Shown here: positions 7,280 through 15,394 of the stretch, piece after piece | How the letters are laid out: every line of letters begins with the position of its first letter | Numbering within the stretch: position 1 is the stretch's first letter | Source of the DNA: WYEN01 sp049976205 | Lineage (GTDB): Archaea; Thermoproteota; Thermoprotei_A; Sulfolobales; AG1 | Direction of reading: 5' to 3' | Assembly: GCA_049976205.1 (NCBI GenBank) | Contig: JBMFIR010000018.1 | Span: 1 to 26,300, forward strand | Length of the DNA: 26,300 nt | Position numbers and translations under genes: made by a program | Notes under the pieces: model-generated | Told to the model about the DNA's origin: nothing | Databases searched by the model: none | The model's input: the letters and a program-made list of their open reading frames with translations, nothing else

Positions 7280-9268
7280 TTATTTTCCTTTGAATTTAGG
7301 TTTTCTCTTCTCAAGGAAAGCTGAGACACCCTCAATAACATCCTCTGTGCTGAAGAGTAATCCGAAGAGACTAGATTCGTAAGCAAGACCAGTCCAAATA
7401 TTAGTCTCTAAACCAACGTTTATAGCATGCTTTGCCGCCATCAATGCTATTGGAGGTTTCTCAGATAATTTCAAAGCTATTCTGCGAGCTTCATCTAGTA
7501 GTTTCTCGGGTGGAGCAATGTAATCTACTAAACCTAATTTTAATGCTTCATTAGCTGAGATCATGTCTCCTGTGAATATTATTTCTTTAGCTTTGCTTTT
7601 TCCGATTAGTCTCGGTAATCTTTGAGTACCTCCAGCACCAGGCATTATTCCTAAATTGATCTCTGGCTGACCTAATTGAGCGGTTTCAGAAGCTATTCTT
7701 AGGTCGCCGCTCATCGCCATCTCTAATCCACCACCGAGAGCGTAGCCATTAATAGCAACTATGACGGGTTTAGTATAGTACTCTATTTTATTTAGAATCT
7801 CTTGGAATTTTCTGGAGAATATGGCTGCTTTAACAGGAGTAATACCTACGAAGCCTGTAACATCTGCACCTGCGCTAAAAGCTCTTCCAGATCCTGTAAG
7901 AATCACTACTCTAATTCTATCATCTTCCTCAAGGTCGTCTAATGTCTTGCTTAACTCTTTTAGCATGTCAATATTAATCGCGTTCAGTCTTTCAGGTCTA
8001 TTAAGAATTATCCAGGCAATCGGAGGCTCTATTCTTATTAGTAGTGTAGAGAGTTTCTTCTCTTCAACTAATCCATATTCATAGAAACCTCTTCCAGTTT
8101 TTCTACCTAATTTACCTTCGCTAATCATTTGTTTAAGCAGAGGATCTGGTTCGTACTCCTCCCATCCAGTTTCTTTCTTAAGCGTCTCTAGTGTAGATAC
8201 TACTACATCTATACCATACTCATCAGCATACTCAAGAATTCCTTTGGGATACCCTAACCCTAATTTACATGCTTTATCAATATCTTCTTTAGATGCTATA
8301 TCTTCTCTCAATAACCAGGCGGCCTCATTAATCGCTGGAGCTATTATTAATACAGGATCTACCTTATCAGCTTTTTCTTTAGGTATCTCAGGTCTAGCAT
8401 ATTTTCCAGGTTCCGGATATTTATAGAATCCTTTTCCTGTTTTCATACCTAGCTCATTAGCTTTAAATTTCTCCTCAAATAGTGGACACGGATGAGCCTT
8501 ATATCCTCTCTCGCTCATTGCTAGAAATACATAGTAGAACACATCTACTCCACTATAATCAGCTAATTCAAAGATACCCATTGGAAATCCTAATTTGTAG
8601 CGGGCTGCAGCATCGACCTCAATAACGTCAGCTTTTCCTCTAGCAACTATCCAGCATCCAGCATTTAGAACTCTACCTAAGATCCTATTAACAATGAAAC
8701 CTGGGACATCTTTTTTTACCACAACCGGTTGTTTACCTAACTTCTTAGCTAATTCATACGTTATATTTATAGTTTCATCGCTTGTTTTCGCGCCTTTAAT
8801 AACCTCTACTAACGGCATTAGAACTGGTGGATTAAAGAAATGCATACCAACAACTTTATCTGGTCTCTTTGTAACCTCAGCTATCTCGGTGATTGGTAAA
8901 CTACTAGTATTAGTAGCTAAGATCGCATGAGGAGGCATTATAGTATCTGCTTTTTCAAAGATCTGCTTCTTTAAATCAAGTTTCTCCGGAACAGCCTCGA
9001 TCATAAAATCAACTTCTTTAAGAGCCTCCTCTAGTTTCGTAGTAATATATATTCTAGAGACTATAGTATCAACACTTTCTTTAATTTGCCCTTTCTCATA
9101 TAATTTAGCTAAACTCCATCTTATTTTATCCATTGCGCTTCGTAATATTTCTTCGGATATATCAACCATCCTAACCTCATAACCTGCCATAGCAGCTAAT
9201 TCAGCTATACCATGCCCCATTGTTCCTGCTCCGATAACAGTGATTCTCTTAATTTTTTCGAGACTCAT
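7280..9268 (-). CDS. Bifunctional 3-hydroxyacyl-CoA dehydrogenase / enoyl-CoA hydratase
   Basis: Hydrates trans-2-enoyl-CoA and oxidises (S)-3-hydroxyacyl-CoA to 3-ketoacyl-CoA with NAD. Length 662 residues, like the crenarchaeal crotonyl-CoA hydratase/3-hydroxybutyryl-CoA dehydrogenase fusions. Order: NAD-binding domain (GAGTMGHG, 13-20), catalytic TNTSS (120-124) and H143 with E155, two dehydrogenase C-terminal domains (about 186-290 and 303-398), and a crotonase domain (about 405-660). The crotonase domain has the oxyanion-hole GRAFSAGAD (461-469) and both catalytic glutamates, E516 (GGGLEMA) and E536 (GQPEINLG), so the hydratase should be active. ATG 9268 has a textbook AGGTGAT 5 nt upstream that overlaps the acyl-CoA dehydrogenase stop, so the two genes are co-transcribed. 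It fits beta-oxidation, or the last part of a 4-hydroxybutyrate cycle; the acyl-CoA dehydrogenase next to it favours beta-oxidation. Confidence 0.95.
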   Translation of the reverse strand: MSLEKIKRITVIGAGTMGHGIAELAAMAGYEVRMVDISEEILRSAMDKIRWSLAKLYEKGQIKESVDTIVSRIYITTKLEEALKEVDFMIEAVPEKLDLKKQIFEKADTIMPPHAILATNTSSLPITEIAEVTKRPDKVVGMHFFNPPVLMPLVEVIKGAKTSDETINITYELAKKLGKQPVVVKKDVPGFIVNRILGRVLNAGCWIVARGKADVIEVDAAARYKLGFPMGIFELADYSGVDVFYYVFLAMSERGYKAHPCPLFEEKFKANELGMKTGKGFYKYPEPGKYARPEIPKEKADKVDPVLIIAPAINEAAWLLREDIASKEDIDKACKLGLGYPKGILEYADEYGIDVVVSTLETLKKETGWEEYEPDPLLKQMISEGKLGRKTGRGFYEYGLVEEKKLSTLLIRIEPPIAWIILNRPERLNAINIDMLKELSKTLDDLEEDDRIRVVILTGSGRAFSAGADVTGFVGITPVKAAIFSRKFQEILNKIEYYTKPVIVAINGYALGGGLEMAMSGDLRIASETAQLGQPEINLGIMPGAGGTQRLPRLIGKSKAKEIIFTGDMISANEALKLGLVDYIAPPEKLLDEARRIALKLSEKPPIALMAAKHAINVGLETNIWTGLAYESSLFGLLFSTEDVIEGVSAFLEKRKPKFKGK

Positions 9269-9278
9269 AAGAAATCAC

Positions 9279-10487
9279 CTATATCATATCAACACTTGTT
9301 CCAAATACTTGTCTTAGTAAGGACCTTATTATTGTAATTCTCTGTATCTCGTTGGTCCCTTCATATATTGTTGTAATAAGTGAATCTCTCAGATATCTCT
9401 CTACACCTGTTTCAGTATCTACACCAACTCCCCCGTGTATCTTTATTGCCAAGATAGACGCCTTTTCAGCGATTTCTGTCGCGAACACCTTAGCTAAGGA
9501 GGCAGCCATAATAGCCTCGGGTCTACCCGCATCTAATAGTGTTGCAGCCCAATAAGTTAATAATCTGGCGGCTTCTAACTCAATTAACATATCAGCTAGC
9601 TTAAAAGCCACGCCCTCAAACGATATAATTGGTCTCTCAAAAGCGTATCTCTGAAGAGCATAGTTTAATGCTCTTTCAAATACTGCTTGAGCAATACCGA
9701 TCCCTTGCGCCGCAATACCCACTCTACCATGATCATATGTTGTTACAGCTATTTTGAATCCCTCACCCTCCTTACCTAATAGATTTTCCTCTGGAATCTT
9801 CACGTTGTCAAGAATCACTTCGTTAGGCTGCTCTCCTCTTAATCCGATCACCTTAAACTTCTGACCTATTTTCACACCAGGCCAATCAGCCTCTACTATG
9901 AAAAACGAAATACCCTTCCATCTCTCTCTTCTACTTGGAGGAGGACTGGTTCTAGCCGACACAACAAAATATTTTGCCCTATCCGCGCCTGTTATAAAAA
10001 TCTTTCTTCCATTAATTACCCAATACCCATTTTCTTTACGAGCTATACTCTGGATCCCAGCAACATCACTTCCAGCACCAGGTTCTGTATTAGCATGAGC
10101 AGCAAAAACTTCTCCACGAGCTATCGGTGGAATATACTTTTTCTTTTGCTCCTCAGTACCAAATAGAAGTACAGGTACTGTAAAAAGATGATTTACAGCT
10201 ATCATAGTCGCGAAGGCTGGAGAGACCCTTGATAACTCCTCCATTAATATCACAAGCATTAGAGAACCGCCACCTTGACCACCGTAATCAGGTGGTATGC
10301 CAACCCCCATTAAACCCATTTCTCTAGCTTTATCGATCAGCTCCTGAGGGATCTCGTTTGTTCTCTCAATCTCCGGTACTCGAGGAGCAACCTCTCTTTC
10401 TGCGAATTCTCTCAACATTTTTCTGAAGATCTCGTGTTCATTGGTTAATTCTATTTTAAAATCTAAGATGCTATTAAACGGAAACAA
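9279..10487 (-). CDS. Acyl-CoA dehydrogenase
   Basis: FAD enzyme forming trans-2-enoyl-CoA from acyl-CoA, 402 residues. Seen: N-terminal alpha domain (LTNEHEIFRKMLREFAEREVAP), the beta domain with HANTEPGAGSD and the flavin-contact segment WVINGRKIFITGA, and the C-terminal domain ending in YEGTNEIQR. In that motif E376 is the expected catalytic base, as in medium-chain acyl-CoA dehydrogenase, so this is not the isovaleryl-type arrangement with the base elsewhere. The start is TTG at 10487. It lies 7 nt after GGAG (10498-10495), and a TATA box on this strand (about 10517-10525) places transcription start near 10495-10500. Its electron acceptor, usually ETF, is not encoded in the window. The dehydrogenase/hydratase follows after 10 nt. 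Confidence 0.94.
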   Translation of the reverse strand: MFPFNSILDFKIELTNEHEIFRKMLREFAEREVAPRVPEIERTNEIPQELIDKAREMGLMGVGIPPDYGGQGGGSLMLVILMEELSRVSPAFATMIAVNHLFTVPVLLFGTEEQKKKYIPPIARGEVFAAHANTEPGAGSDVAGIQSIARKENGYWVINGRKIFITGADRAKYFVVSARTSPPPSRRERWKGISFFIVEADWPGVKIGQKFKVIGLRGEQPNEVILDNVKIPEENLLGKEGEGFKIAVTTYDHGRVGIAAQGIGIAQAVFERALNYALQRYAFERPIISFEGVAFKLADMLIELEAARLLTYWAATLLDAGRPEAIMAASLAKVFATEIAEKASILAIKIHGGVGVDTETGVERYLRDSLITTIYEGTNEIQRITIIRSLLRQVFGTSVDMI

Positions 10488-10616
10488 ATTATTTCTCCAT
10501 TAGATATTTGAAATAGTTATATAAATATTTGTAAGTTGCAGAATAAATATTATAAGGCGATTAAAAAATTTATTTTATTTACTAGAATAAATTAGATCGT
10601 TTTTAAATTTACACAT
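10488..10616 (-). promoter_or_regulatory. Promoter of acyl-CoA dehydrogenase and end of the thiolase-DUF35 unit
   Basis: This 129-bp A/T-rich gap separates the two halves of the beta-oxidation block. On the minus strand it carries a T6 run (about 10564-10569) suited to terminate the DUF35 transcript, then a TATA box TTTATATAA (10517-10525) about 30-38 bp before the TTG start of the dehydrogenase. The block is therefore probably two transcripts, thiolase-DUF35 and acyl-CoA dehydrogenase plus dehydrogenase/hydratase. Confidence 0.5.
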
Positions 10617-11174
10617 TTATTTCTCTAATGGCTCTAACTCATACGTTAAGTAGTTTTCTGGCTCTCGTTTTTTAACAACTAATCTCACTTTCATACCTAC
10701 TCTCAGTTTCTTAGGATCAGTCTCTCTAATCCATGCTGTCACATTAATTCCCTCTTTTAATCTAGCGATACCCACCGTATAGTCCTCATAATGAGAGAAA
10801 CTTGTAGGTTTAACATATATTATTGTGTATGTCAGTAATTCTCCCTCCCCACCCAACTCAACCCAATCCATATCCGAAGTCTTACACATGGGGCAGTCTA
10901 CTTGCGGCGGGAAGTAGAGTGCTCCACATTTTTTGCATTTCGTAGCATAGATCTTTCCACTCATTAATCCATCGAAGAATTTCCTTATTCTCTCAACACT
11001 TATCACGTATTTCAGATTAAGTTCTCTCTGATCAACCCATAGAGCAACACCGCTTCGCATATCAGGTACAACAGGTAGTCCTGTCGATCTCTTCACATCC
11101 TCAACAAAACTTATAAATTGTTTCGCGGCCTCCTCTATTTGCTCTTTCTGTGTCTTAAGTCTCTCGCTACTCAC
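10617..11174 (-). CDS. DUF35 OB-fold / zinc-ribbon protein, thiolase partner
   Basis: Acyl-CoA-associated OB-fold protein with a rubredoxin-like zinc ribbon. From GTG 11174 it has 185 residues. An N-terminal helical part (about 1-70) leads to the zinc ribbon C80-x2-C83 and C94-x2-C97 (TKCKKCG and DCPMC), followed by the OB fold (GEGELLTYTIIYVKP onward). In archaea such proteins form complexes with thiolase and HMG-CoA synthase and help pass the intermediate; here the partner is the thiolase gene directly upstream. I chose GTG 11174 because the perfect GAGGTGAT (11186-11179) ends 4 nt before it. The alternative GTG at 11183 is inside that ribosome-binding site and overlaps the thiolase stop. 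Confidence 0.9.
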   Translation of the reverse strand: MSSERLKTQKEQIEEAAKQFISFVEDVKRSTGLPVVPDMRSGVALWVDQRELNLKYVISVERIRKFFDGLMSGKIYATKCKKCGALYFPPQVDCPMCKTSDMDWVELGGEGELLTYTIIYVKPTSFSHYEDYTVGIARLKEGINVTAWIRETDPKKLRVGMKVRLVVKKREPENYLTYELEPLEK

Positions 11175-11179
11175 ATAAA

Positions 11180-12370
11180 TCACCTCTGGGGCTTATCTAA
11201 CGAATATATTGTAACATACGCGTAATGTCCTGTTCCACCTACATTATGTGCTAACGCCATACCTCTTTTTATTACAGCTTGTCTACTCTTCTCAACCTGC
11301 TGTCTTAATTGTTTAGTTAATTCAACCGCCATGCTGACCCCCGTGGCAGCTATTGGATGGCCCTTAGCCTTTAATCCACCACTTAGATTAACAGGAATTA
11401 AACCACCTATATATGTCTGTTTCTCTCTAATTAATTTCAGACCTTCTCCTCTCTTAACAAATCCTAAGTCTTCGTAAGCTAAGATCTCTGCTATCGTAAA
11501 GCAGTCATGCGCTTCTGCCACATCAAAGTATTTAACAGGTTCTGTCTCGTCTATACGAGCTTTTTTATACGCTATCTTAGCTGCTTCAACAGCCGCTCTT
11601 AAACTGAGGAAATTCTCTCTTTTGCTTAAATTCGATGTGTCGCTAGCATAGCCAATTGACTTTATCCATATAGGGGTGTCAGTAAGTTTCTTAGCTACGT
11701 CTTCACTAGCCAATACTACGGCAGCAGATCCGTCTGTTATTGGTGAGCAGTCGTATAGTTTAAGAGGCCATGCAATATATCTTGATTTCATACACTCCTC
11801 CACAGTTATTGGTCTACGGAATTGAGCTTTGGGATTAAGAGATCCGTAGTAGTGATTTTTCACAGCTACTTGGCAAAGATCCTCTTCCGTAGCACCATAC
11901 CTAGCCATGTAGGCTGTAGCGTATAATGCGTAGTAGCCTGGAAATGTTAAACCAAAATTATGAAACTCCCAGAAATAGTTGCCTGCTCTACCGATAAATT
12001 CAACAACAGTAGGTGTAGGAGACTCATTCATTTTCTCTATGCCTACCACTAGGACTATGTCAGCATCTCCGCTAGCGATTGCTTCATAACCTACCTTAAT
12101 AGCCGCGCTACCAGAGGCACACGCAGCCTCTACACGCGCTGTCCCCTTAGGTATCAATCCACTATATTCTCCTAAGACTACAGCTGGTAGAGGTTCACTA
12201 CTCCACGCACCTACATTAGATACAACAAAGAAATCTATATCTTTCTGATCAATACCTGCATCATCTATAGCCTCTCTAATACTCTCCCAAGCTAACTCAG
12301 CTATATTAACATCATTTCGCACACCGAAGTTAGAGTGACCTACACCTATAATCGCAACGTCTCTAGGCAA
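11180..12370 (-). CDS. Thiolase (acetyl-CoA C-acetyltransferase, SCP2-thiolase type)
   Basis: 396-residue thiolase-fold enzyme expected to cleave 3-ketoacyl-CoA with CoA, or to condense acetyl-CoA. The nucleophile C84 (EAACASGSAA), the HDCF motif (288-291) and H338 (GLKAKGHPIAATG) are present. The second Cys of classical thiolases (CxG near the C-terminus) is absent: the equivalent stretch reads AHNVGGTGHYAYV. That is typical of the SCP2-type archaeal thiolases that work with DUF35 partners. The start is TTG at 12370, 6 nt after GGTGA (12381-12377). DUF35 follows immediately, its ribosome-binding site overlapping the thiolase stop. In the operon context it completes beta-oxidation; a role in acetoacetyl-CoA formation for the mevalonate pathway is the alternative. 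Confidence 0.92.
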   Translation of the reverse strand: MPRDVAIIGVGHSNFGVRNDVNIAELAWESIREAIDDAGIDQKDIDFFVVSNVGAWSSEPLPAVVLGEYSGLIPKGTARVEAACASGSAAIKVGYEAIASGDADIVLVVGIEKMNESPTPTVVEFIGRAGNYFWEFHNFGLTFPGYYALYATAYMARYGATEEDLCQVAVKNHYYGSLNPKAQFRRPITVEECMKSRYIAWPLKLYDCSPITDGSAAVVLASEDVAKKLTDTPIWIKSIGYASDTSNLSKRENFLSLRAAVEAAKIAYKKARIDETEPVKYFDVAEAHDCFTIAEILAYEDLGFVKRGEGLKLIREKQTYIGGLIPVNLSGGLKAKGHPIAATGVSMAVELTKQLRQQVEKSRQAVIKRGMALAHNVGGTGHYAYVTIYSLDKPQR

Positions 12371-12504
12371 AAACTTTCACCAAATAATTATTCATAATAA
12401 AATTAAAAACTGACAGTTTCAATAATGTGTATGTCTCTAAATTTTACTATGAATTAAGATTGGACGTGATATTTTATGACAGAATTCTGTATATAAAACT
12501 GGTG

Positions 12505-13206
12505 TTGATAACGAACACAAATATCAAGATCTATGTGGATGAAAGAGAGAAAAAATCAGAGGTACCTTACTACTTATATAAGTTAGGTGCGTATATAGAG
12601 TATAGAGTTCTCGAGATCGGAGATTATGTATTCGGATCCTACGTTATTGAGAGAAAAAGAGTAGATGATTTAGTTAGAAGTATTTATGATAAGAGAATCT
12701 TTGAACAAATAAGTAGAGCTATAAGGAATTTTGATAAAGTTTTTATTATCATTGAAGGTTCTCCAGAGAAAATAAGAGAATATACAGATCGTTGGAGATC
12801 TGTTTATGGCACATTGGGATTCATAGCTATACAGAATAATGTTTCTATACTCTATACATCGAATGCTGAAGAGACTGCATACTTAATATACTCACTTTCT
12901 AAATCAAGTAAAAACCTCAAGAGTCTTACCCCAGAGAAAAGTCTTTTAAGAAGAGAGAAGAAACCCTTGACAACAGATCATAAGATCTGGCAAGAATACA
13001 TAGTTCAGTGTCTACCTCATGTAGGCCCAAAGCTCTCTCAGAAATTACTAGAGACATTCGGAAGTGTTCAGAGAATATTTAATGCTTCACCATCAGAACT
13101 TAGTAGAGTAGAAGGTCTATCAGAGGAGATGGCTCAAGAAATAGTTAGAATAATTAGAAGCCCTTATAACACAGATCGTAGTGAACAGAGAAAAACACTA
13201 TTCTAA
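12505..13206 (+). CDS. xpf: XPF/ERCC4-family structure-specific endonuclease (short crenarchaeal form)
   Basis: Structure-specific nuclease cutting 3' flaps and branched DNA in repair and recombination; it works as a homodimer with PCNA in crenarchaea. Helicase-less form, nuclease domain first: IYVDEREKK with the DER motif, GDYVFGSYVIERKRVDDL with the ERKxxxD active site, then FDKVFIIIEG. The C-terminal tandem helix-hairpin-helix is LPHVGPKLSQKLL and ASPSELSRVEGLSEE. The protein ends in EQRKTLF, which looks like the beginning of a PCNA-binding box but stops before the aromatic tail seen in Sulfolobus XPF. The start is uncertain. The domain begins at about 12526; candidates are TTG 12505 and GTG 12502, which overlap a GGTG, or a non-canonical ACG at 12511, 6 nt after it. 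A longer open frame begins at 12427 but its extra residues look non-family. Confidence 0.9.
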   Translation: MITNTNIKIYVDEREKKSEVPYYLYKLGAYIEYRVLEIGDYVFGSYVIERKRVDDLVRSIYDKRIFEQISRAIRNFDKVFIIIEGSPEKIREYTDRWRSVYGTLGFIAIQNNVSILYTSNAEETAYLIYSLSKSSKNLKSLTPEKSLLRREKKPLTTDHKIWQEYIVQCLPHVGPKLSQKLLETFGSVQRIFNASPSELSRVEGLSEEMAQEIVRIIRSPYNTDRSEQRKTLF

Positions 13207-13282
13207 TAAACTCTCATATAACTAGTATACCTAGTTGAAAAAAAGTAATACATTAAATAATTACTTATTAACAATCTAAATA

Positions 13283-13339
13283 ACTTTATAAAATTACTTC
13301 TACGGCAAGGATCTATGCTTATCGTTTGATAAGAGATCC
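13283..13339 (+). promoter_or_regulatory. TATA box and 5' leader hairpin upstream of the small SRPBCC-like gene
   Basis: A TATA box CTTTATAAAA (about 13284-13293) predicts transcription start near 13310. Exactly there a two-part hairpin begins: outer stem GGATCT (13309-13314) with AGATCC (13334-13339), a 3-nt ATG bulge, and inner stem CTTATC (13318-13323) with GATAAG (13328-13333) around a GTTT loop. All 12 pairs are Watson-Crick. The coding start (TTG 13368) lies 28 nt after the hairpin. It could be an RNA leader structure, a binding site for a dimeric regulator, or the 5' end of a small RNA; the sequence does not decide. Confidence 0.45.
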
Positions 13340-13367
13340 CAAGATTTATTAATGGGATGAAATAAGT

Positions 13368-13796
13368 TTGCTACTACAGCAAAATCTCATTGAGTTAAGA
13401 TTCCTAGTTAATAAACCTAAGGAACTTATTAGAGACCTAGTTTATAATCCTTTCTTCTTACTAAGTTCCTATGAAGAAATTCTTGAGAAAGATGTTTTGA
13501 TAGCTAAAAATAGCACTATAAAAAAGAACTCTATGACCCTATTTAAAGGCGATATATACTTCTTTAGAGAATCTAGCTCTCTAAATTATATTCTTGAGGA
13601 TTACAGAGGTTTTGTTATCAAGATCCTAATTAGATTCGAGAATTTCTTCGTTGATAATTATGTAATAAGAGTGAGAATATATTCTGGATCTAACGGAAGA
13701 ATCATTCATTATGAGGATCTGAAAGCACTTGCAGAGTACTTTAGGGAGATCTTTACAGAACACTTCTCCGAAAAATACATGCTGAAACCCATGTGA
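13368..13796 (+). CDS. Small protein, possibly SRPBCC/CoxG-like fold
   Basis: 142 residues with no assured family. The layout of predicted structure is suggestive: an N-terminal strand (LIELRFLVNKP) followed by short helices (KELIRDLVYNPFFLLSSY), a run of alternating beta strands in the middle, and a long C-terminal helix (EDLKALAEYFREIFTEHFSEK). That is the arrangement of SRPBCC ligand-binding proteins such as CoxG or polyketide-cyclase-like proteins. No catalytic residues or cysteines are evident, and no signal peptide. The start is TTG 13368, with GGGATGA about 8 nt upstream as a weak ribosome-binding site. It is a lone gene between XPF and the convergent ABC operon, with its own predicted promoter and a hairpin leader. 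Confidence 0.5.
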   Translation: MLLQQNLIELRFLVNKPKELIRDLVYNPFFLLSSYEEILEKDVLIAKNSTIKKNSMTLFKGDIYFFRESSSLNYILEDYRGFVIKILIRFENFFVDNYVIRVRIYSGSNGRIIHYEDLKALAEYFREIFTEHFSEKYMLKPM

Positions 13797-13821
13797 ATAA
13801 GTTCAGCTCAGAGCTCTCTGT

Positions 13822-14604
13822 CTAAAAATACACGGCTATTGACGTAGAGAAAATTACTGGTACAAATATGTGGCAGTTTAATGATGTATCAATTAGTAAA
13901 TAATTTATTCTATCATTTCTAATATTTTCTCTAATAATATCACCTAAAATTCCTTTACCACAATAGCTTGTTAGCTCATTTATTGACTGCTTTGTCGCTA
14001 TAATTAGTCTATCACTTAGATACTCTTGTAACTCTTCATTTTTAATATATTTCTCACAGGTCTCTATATCAAAGATAATTGTTTCCGGAGAAAATTCAAG
14101 TGATCTCATAATATAGTACTCTATTGATGTTAATGGAATAACTTTATCACCAACTTCCTTTGAAACTATTTTTTTACTTTTTTCAATAGAGAATAAATAT
14201 AGGTTCTTGAGAACCTCACCTTTATCATATAGAGATTTTGCATCGATCAGTAATCTATTCACTAGATACTCTACCACAACATCAACTACCAAATGAAAAG
14301 CCTCAGGATCTAGAAAGAATCCTTCTTTCAATATTTTATTTTTGAAAAAGACAGGCTTGTACCCTCTTTTAATTACTTCATCTAGTATAATCAATGGATC
14401 TTTTGTAAAAATATTATCAATAAAATCCTCTCTGTGTATCAATCTCTCATCTTTATGGGATATAATATATGCATCATAAACCCTGTTTTTAACCTTCTCC
14501 AGGAATTTATCTAATCTCTTCTCTGAATCTACTTTAAAATCAAGGCTTAGAAAAGATGATAATAAAGATTTCAGATAGTATGGATATGTTACGATTCTGA
14601 ACAT
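13822..14604 (-). CDS. Unknown protein, last gene of the ABC transporter operon
   Basis: 260 residues, not recognised. It is soluble-looking, rich in Ile, Lys and Glu, with no signal peptide and no clear transmembrane span, though the last 15 residues are hydrophobic. Recurring features are alternating beta/alpha predicted segments, for example PLIILDEVIKRGYKPVFF, and acidic strand ends such as ETIIFDIETCEKY and NYLLIDTSLNCH; no known catalytic motif is recognisable. It lies 28 nt after the permease stop on the same strand, so it is probably part of the ABC operon. That suggests an accessory role in uptake or first use of the substrate (inference only). ATG 14604 is the natural start. The codon use is like that of its neighbours. 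Confidence 0.6.
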   Translation of the reverse strand: MFRIVTYPYYLKSLLSSFLSLDFKVDSEKRLDKFLEKVKNRVYDAYIISHKDERLIHREDFIDNIFTKDPLIILDEVIKRGYKPVFFKNKILKEGFFLDPEAFHLVVDVVVEYLVNRLLIDAKSLYDKGEVLKNLYLFSIEKSKKIVSKEVGDKVIPLTSIEYYIMRSLEFSPETIIFDIETCEKYIKNEELQEYLSDRLIIATKQSINELTSYCGKGILGDIIRENIRNDRINYLLIDTSLNCHIFVPVIFSTSIAVYF

Positions 14605-14632
14605 ATCGTCTCTACTAAGAAATTTTTAGTGC

Positions 14633-15394
14633 TTAATATAACCATTTAAGTAATTTACGCTCTAAATATACTAAAACTAAATATGTTGATAACCCCAAGA
14701 TACTTAGCATCATGATCGCTGAATACATACTTTTGAAATCTAGTATTTGCCAGTAGTAATATATTAAGTAGCCTAGACCATTTGATCCTACAAGACTCTC
14801 AGCAATAAAAATAACTGCATACGCTGTATTAAAAGATATTCTTACACCAGTCAATATTCCTGGTAGAGATGATGGAAATATAACATATTTAAATAGATCA
14901 AGCTTGTTTCCTCCCATAATATATATCAATTCACTTAATTCTCTCGGAAATCTACTGCTCCATTCAATAATAGATAGTGTTATAGGATAGAAAGAAATTA
15001 TTAAAATCAATATTATCTTGCTCCACTCAATGTCAAAGAAATAGAACAGGATTGGTAGTAGTGCTACGTGAGGTATTGGGTAGCTCACGAATACTATCAT
15101 CTTAATAAAATTATTCACGAAGCCTGCGCGAAACCATATGATCAAGATGCCTGTGGAGAATCCTAGAATTAAAGAAATCAACATCGCCACTAATATTCTT
15201 GTTAAAGAAATAATAGAGTTCTTGATAAGAACGCCACTTAATAGATTCTCACATAATTTTTCTATAACATCTGTGAATGAGGGTAAATAACTCTTATTAA
15301 TAATCATACTCATAAATTGCCACAGAATAATCATAGATAGCATGGATAGTAATGTATAGAATATGTTACTACTCACTCTACTTACACTATACAT
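14633..15394 (-). CDS. ABC transporter permease (NitT/TauT/SsuC type)
   Basis: Integral membrane permease with about six hydrophobic segments and the inner-membrane EAA-type loop (YIMGGNKLDLFKYVIFPSSLPGILTGVR), which contacts the ATPase. The sequence around AVIFIAESLVGSNGLGYLIYY is characteristic of nitrate/sulfonate/taurine-class permeases. I place the start at ATG 15394, which gives 253 residues and an 8-bp overlap with the ATPase stop. The longer frame to 15454 would overlap the ATPase gene by 68 bp and adds residues unlike the family. It forms a three-part importer with the two genes upstream. Confidence 0.88.
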   Translation of the reverse strand: MYSVSRVSSNIFYTLLSMLSMIILWQFMSMIINKSYLPSFTDVIEKLCENLLSGVLIKNSIISLTRILVAMLISLILGFSTGILIIWFRAGFVNNFIKMIVFVSYPIPHVALLPILFYFFDIEWSKIILILIISFYPITLSIIEWSSRFPRELSELIYIMGGNKLDLFKYVIFPSSLPGILTGVRISFNTAYAVIFIAESLVGSNGLGYLIYYYWQILDFKSMYSAIMMLSILGLSTYLVLVYLERKLLKWLY

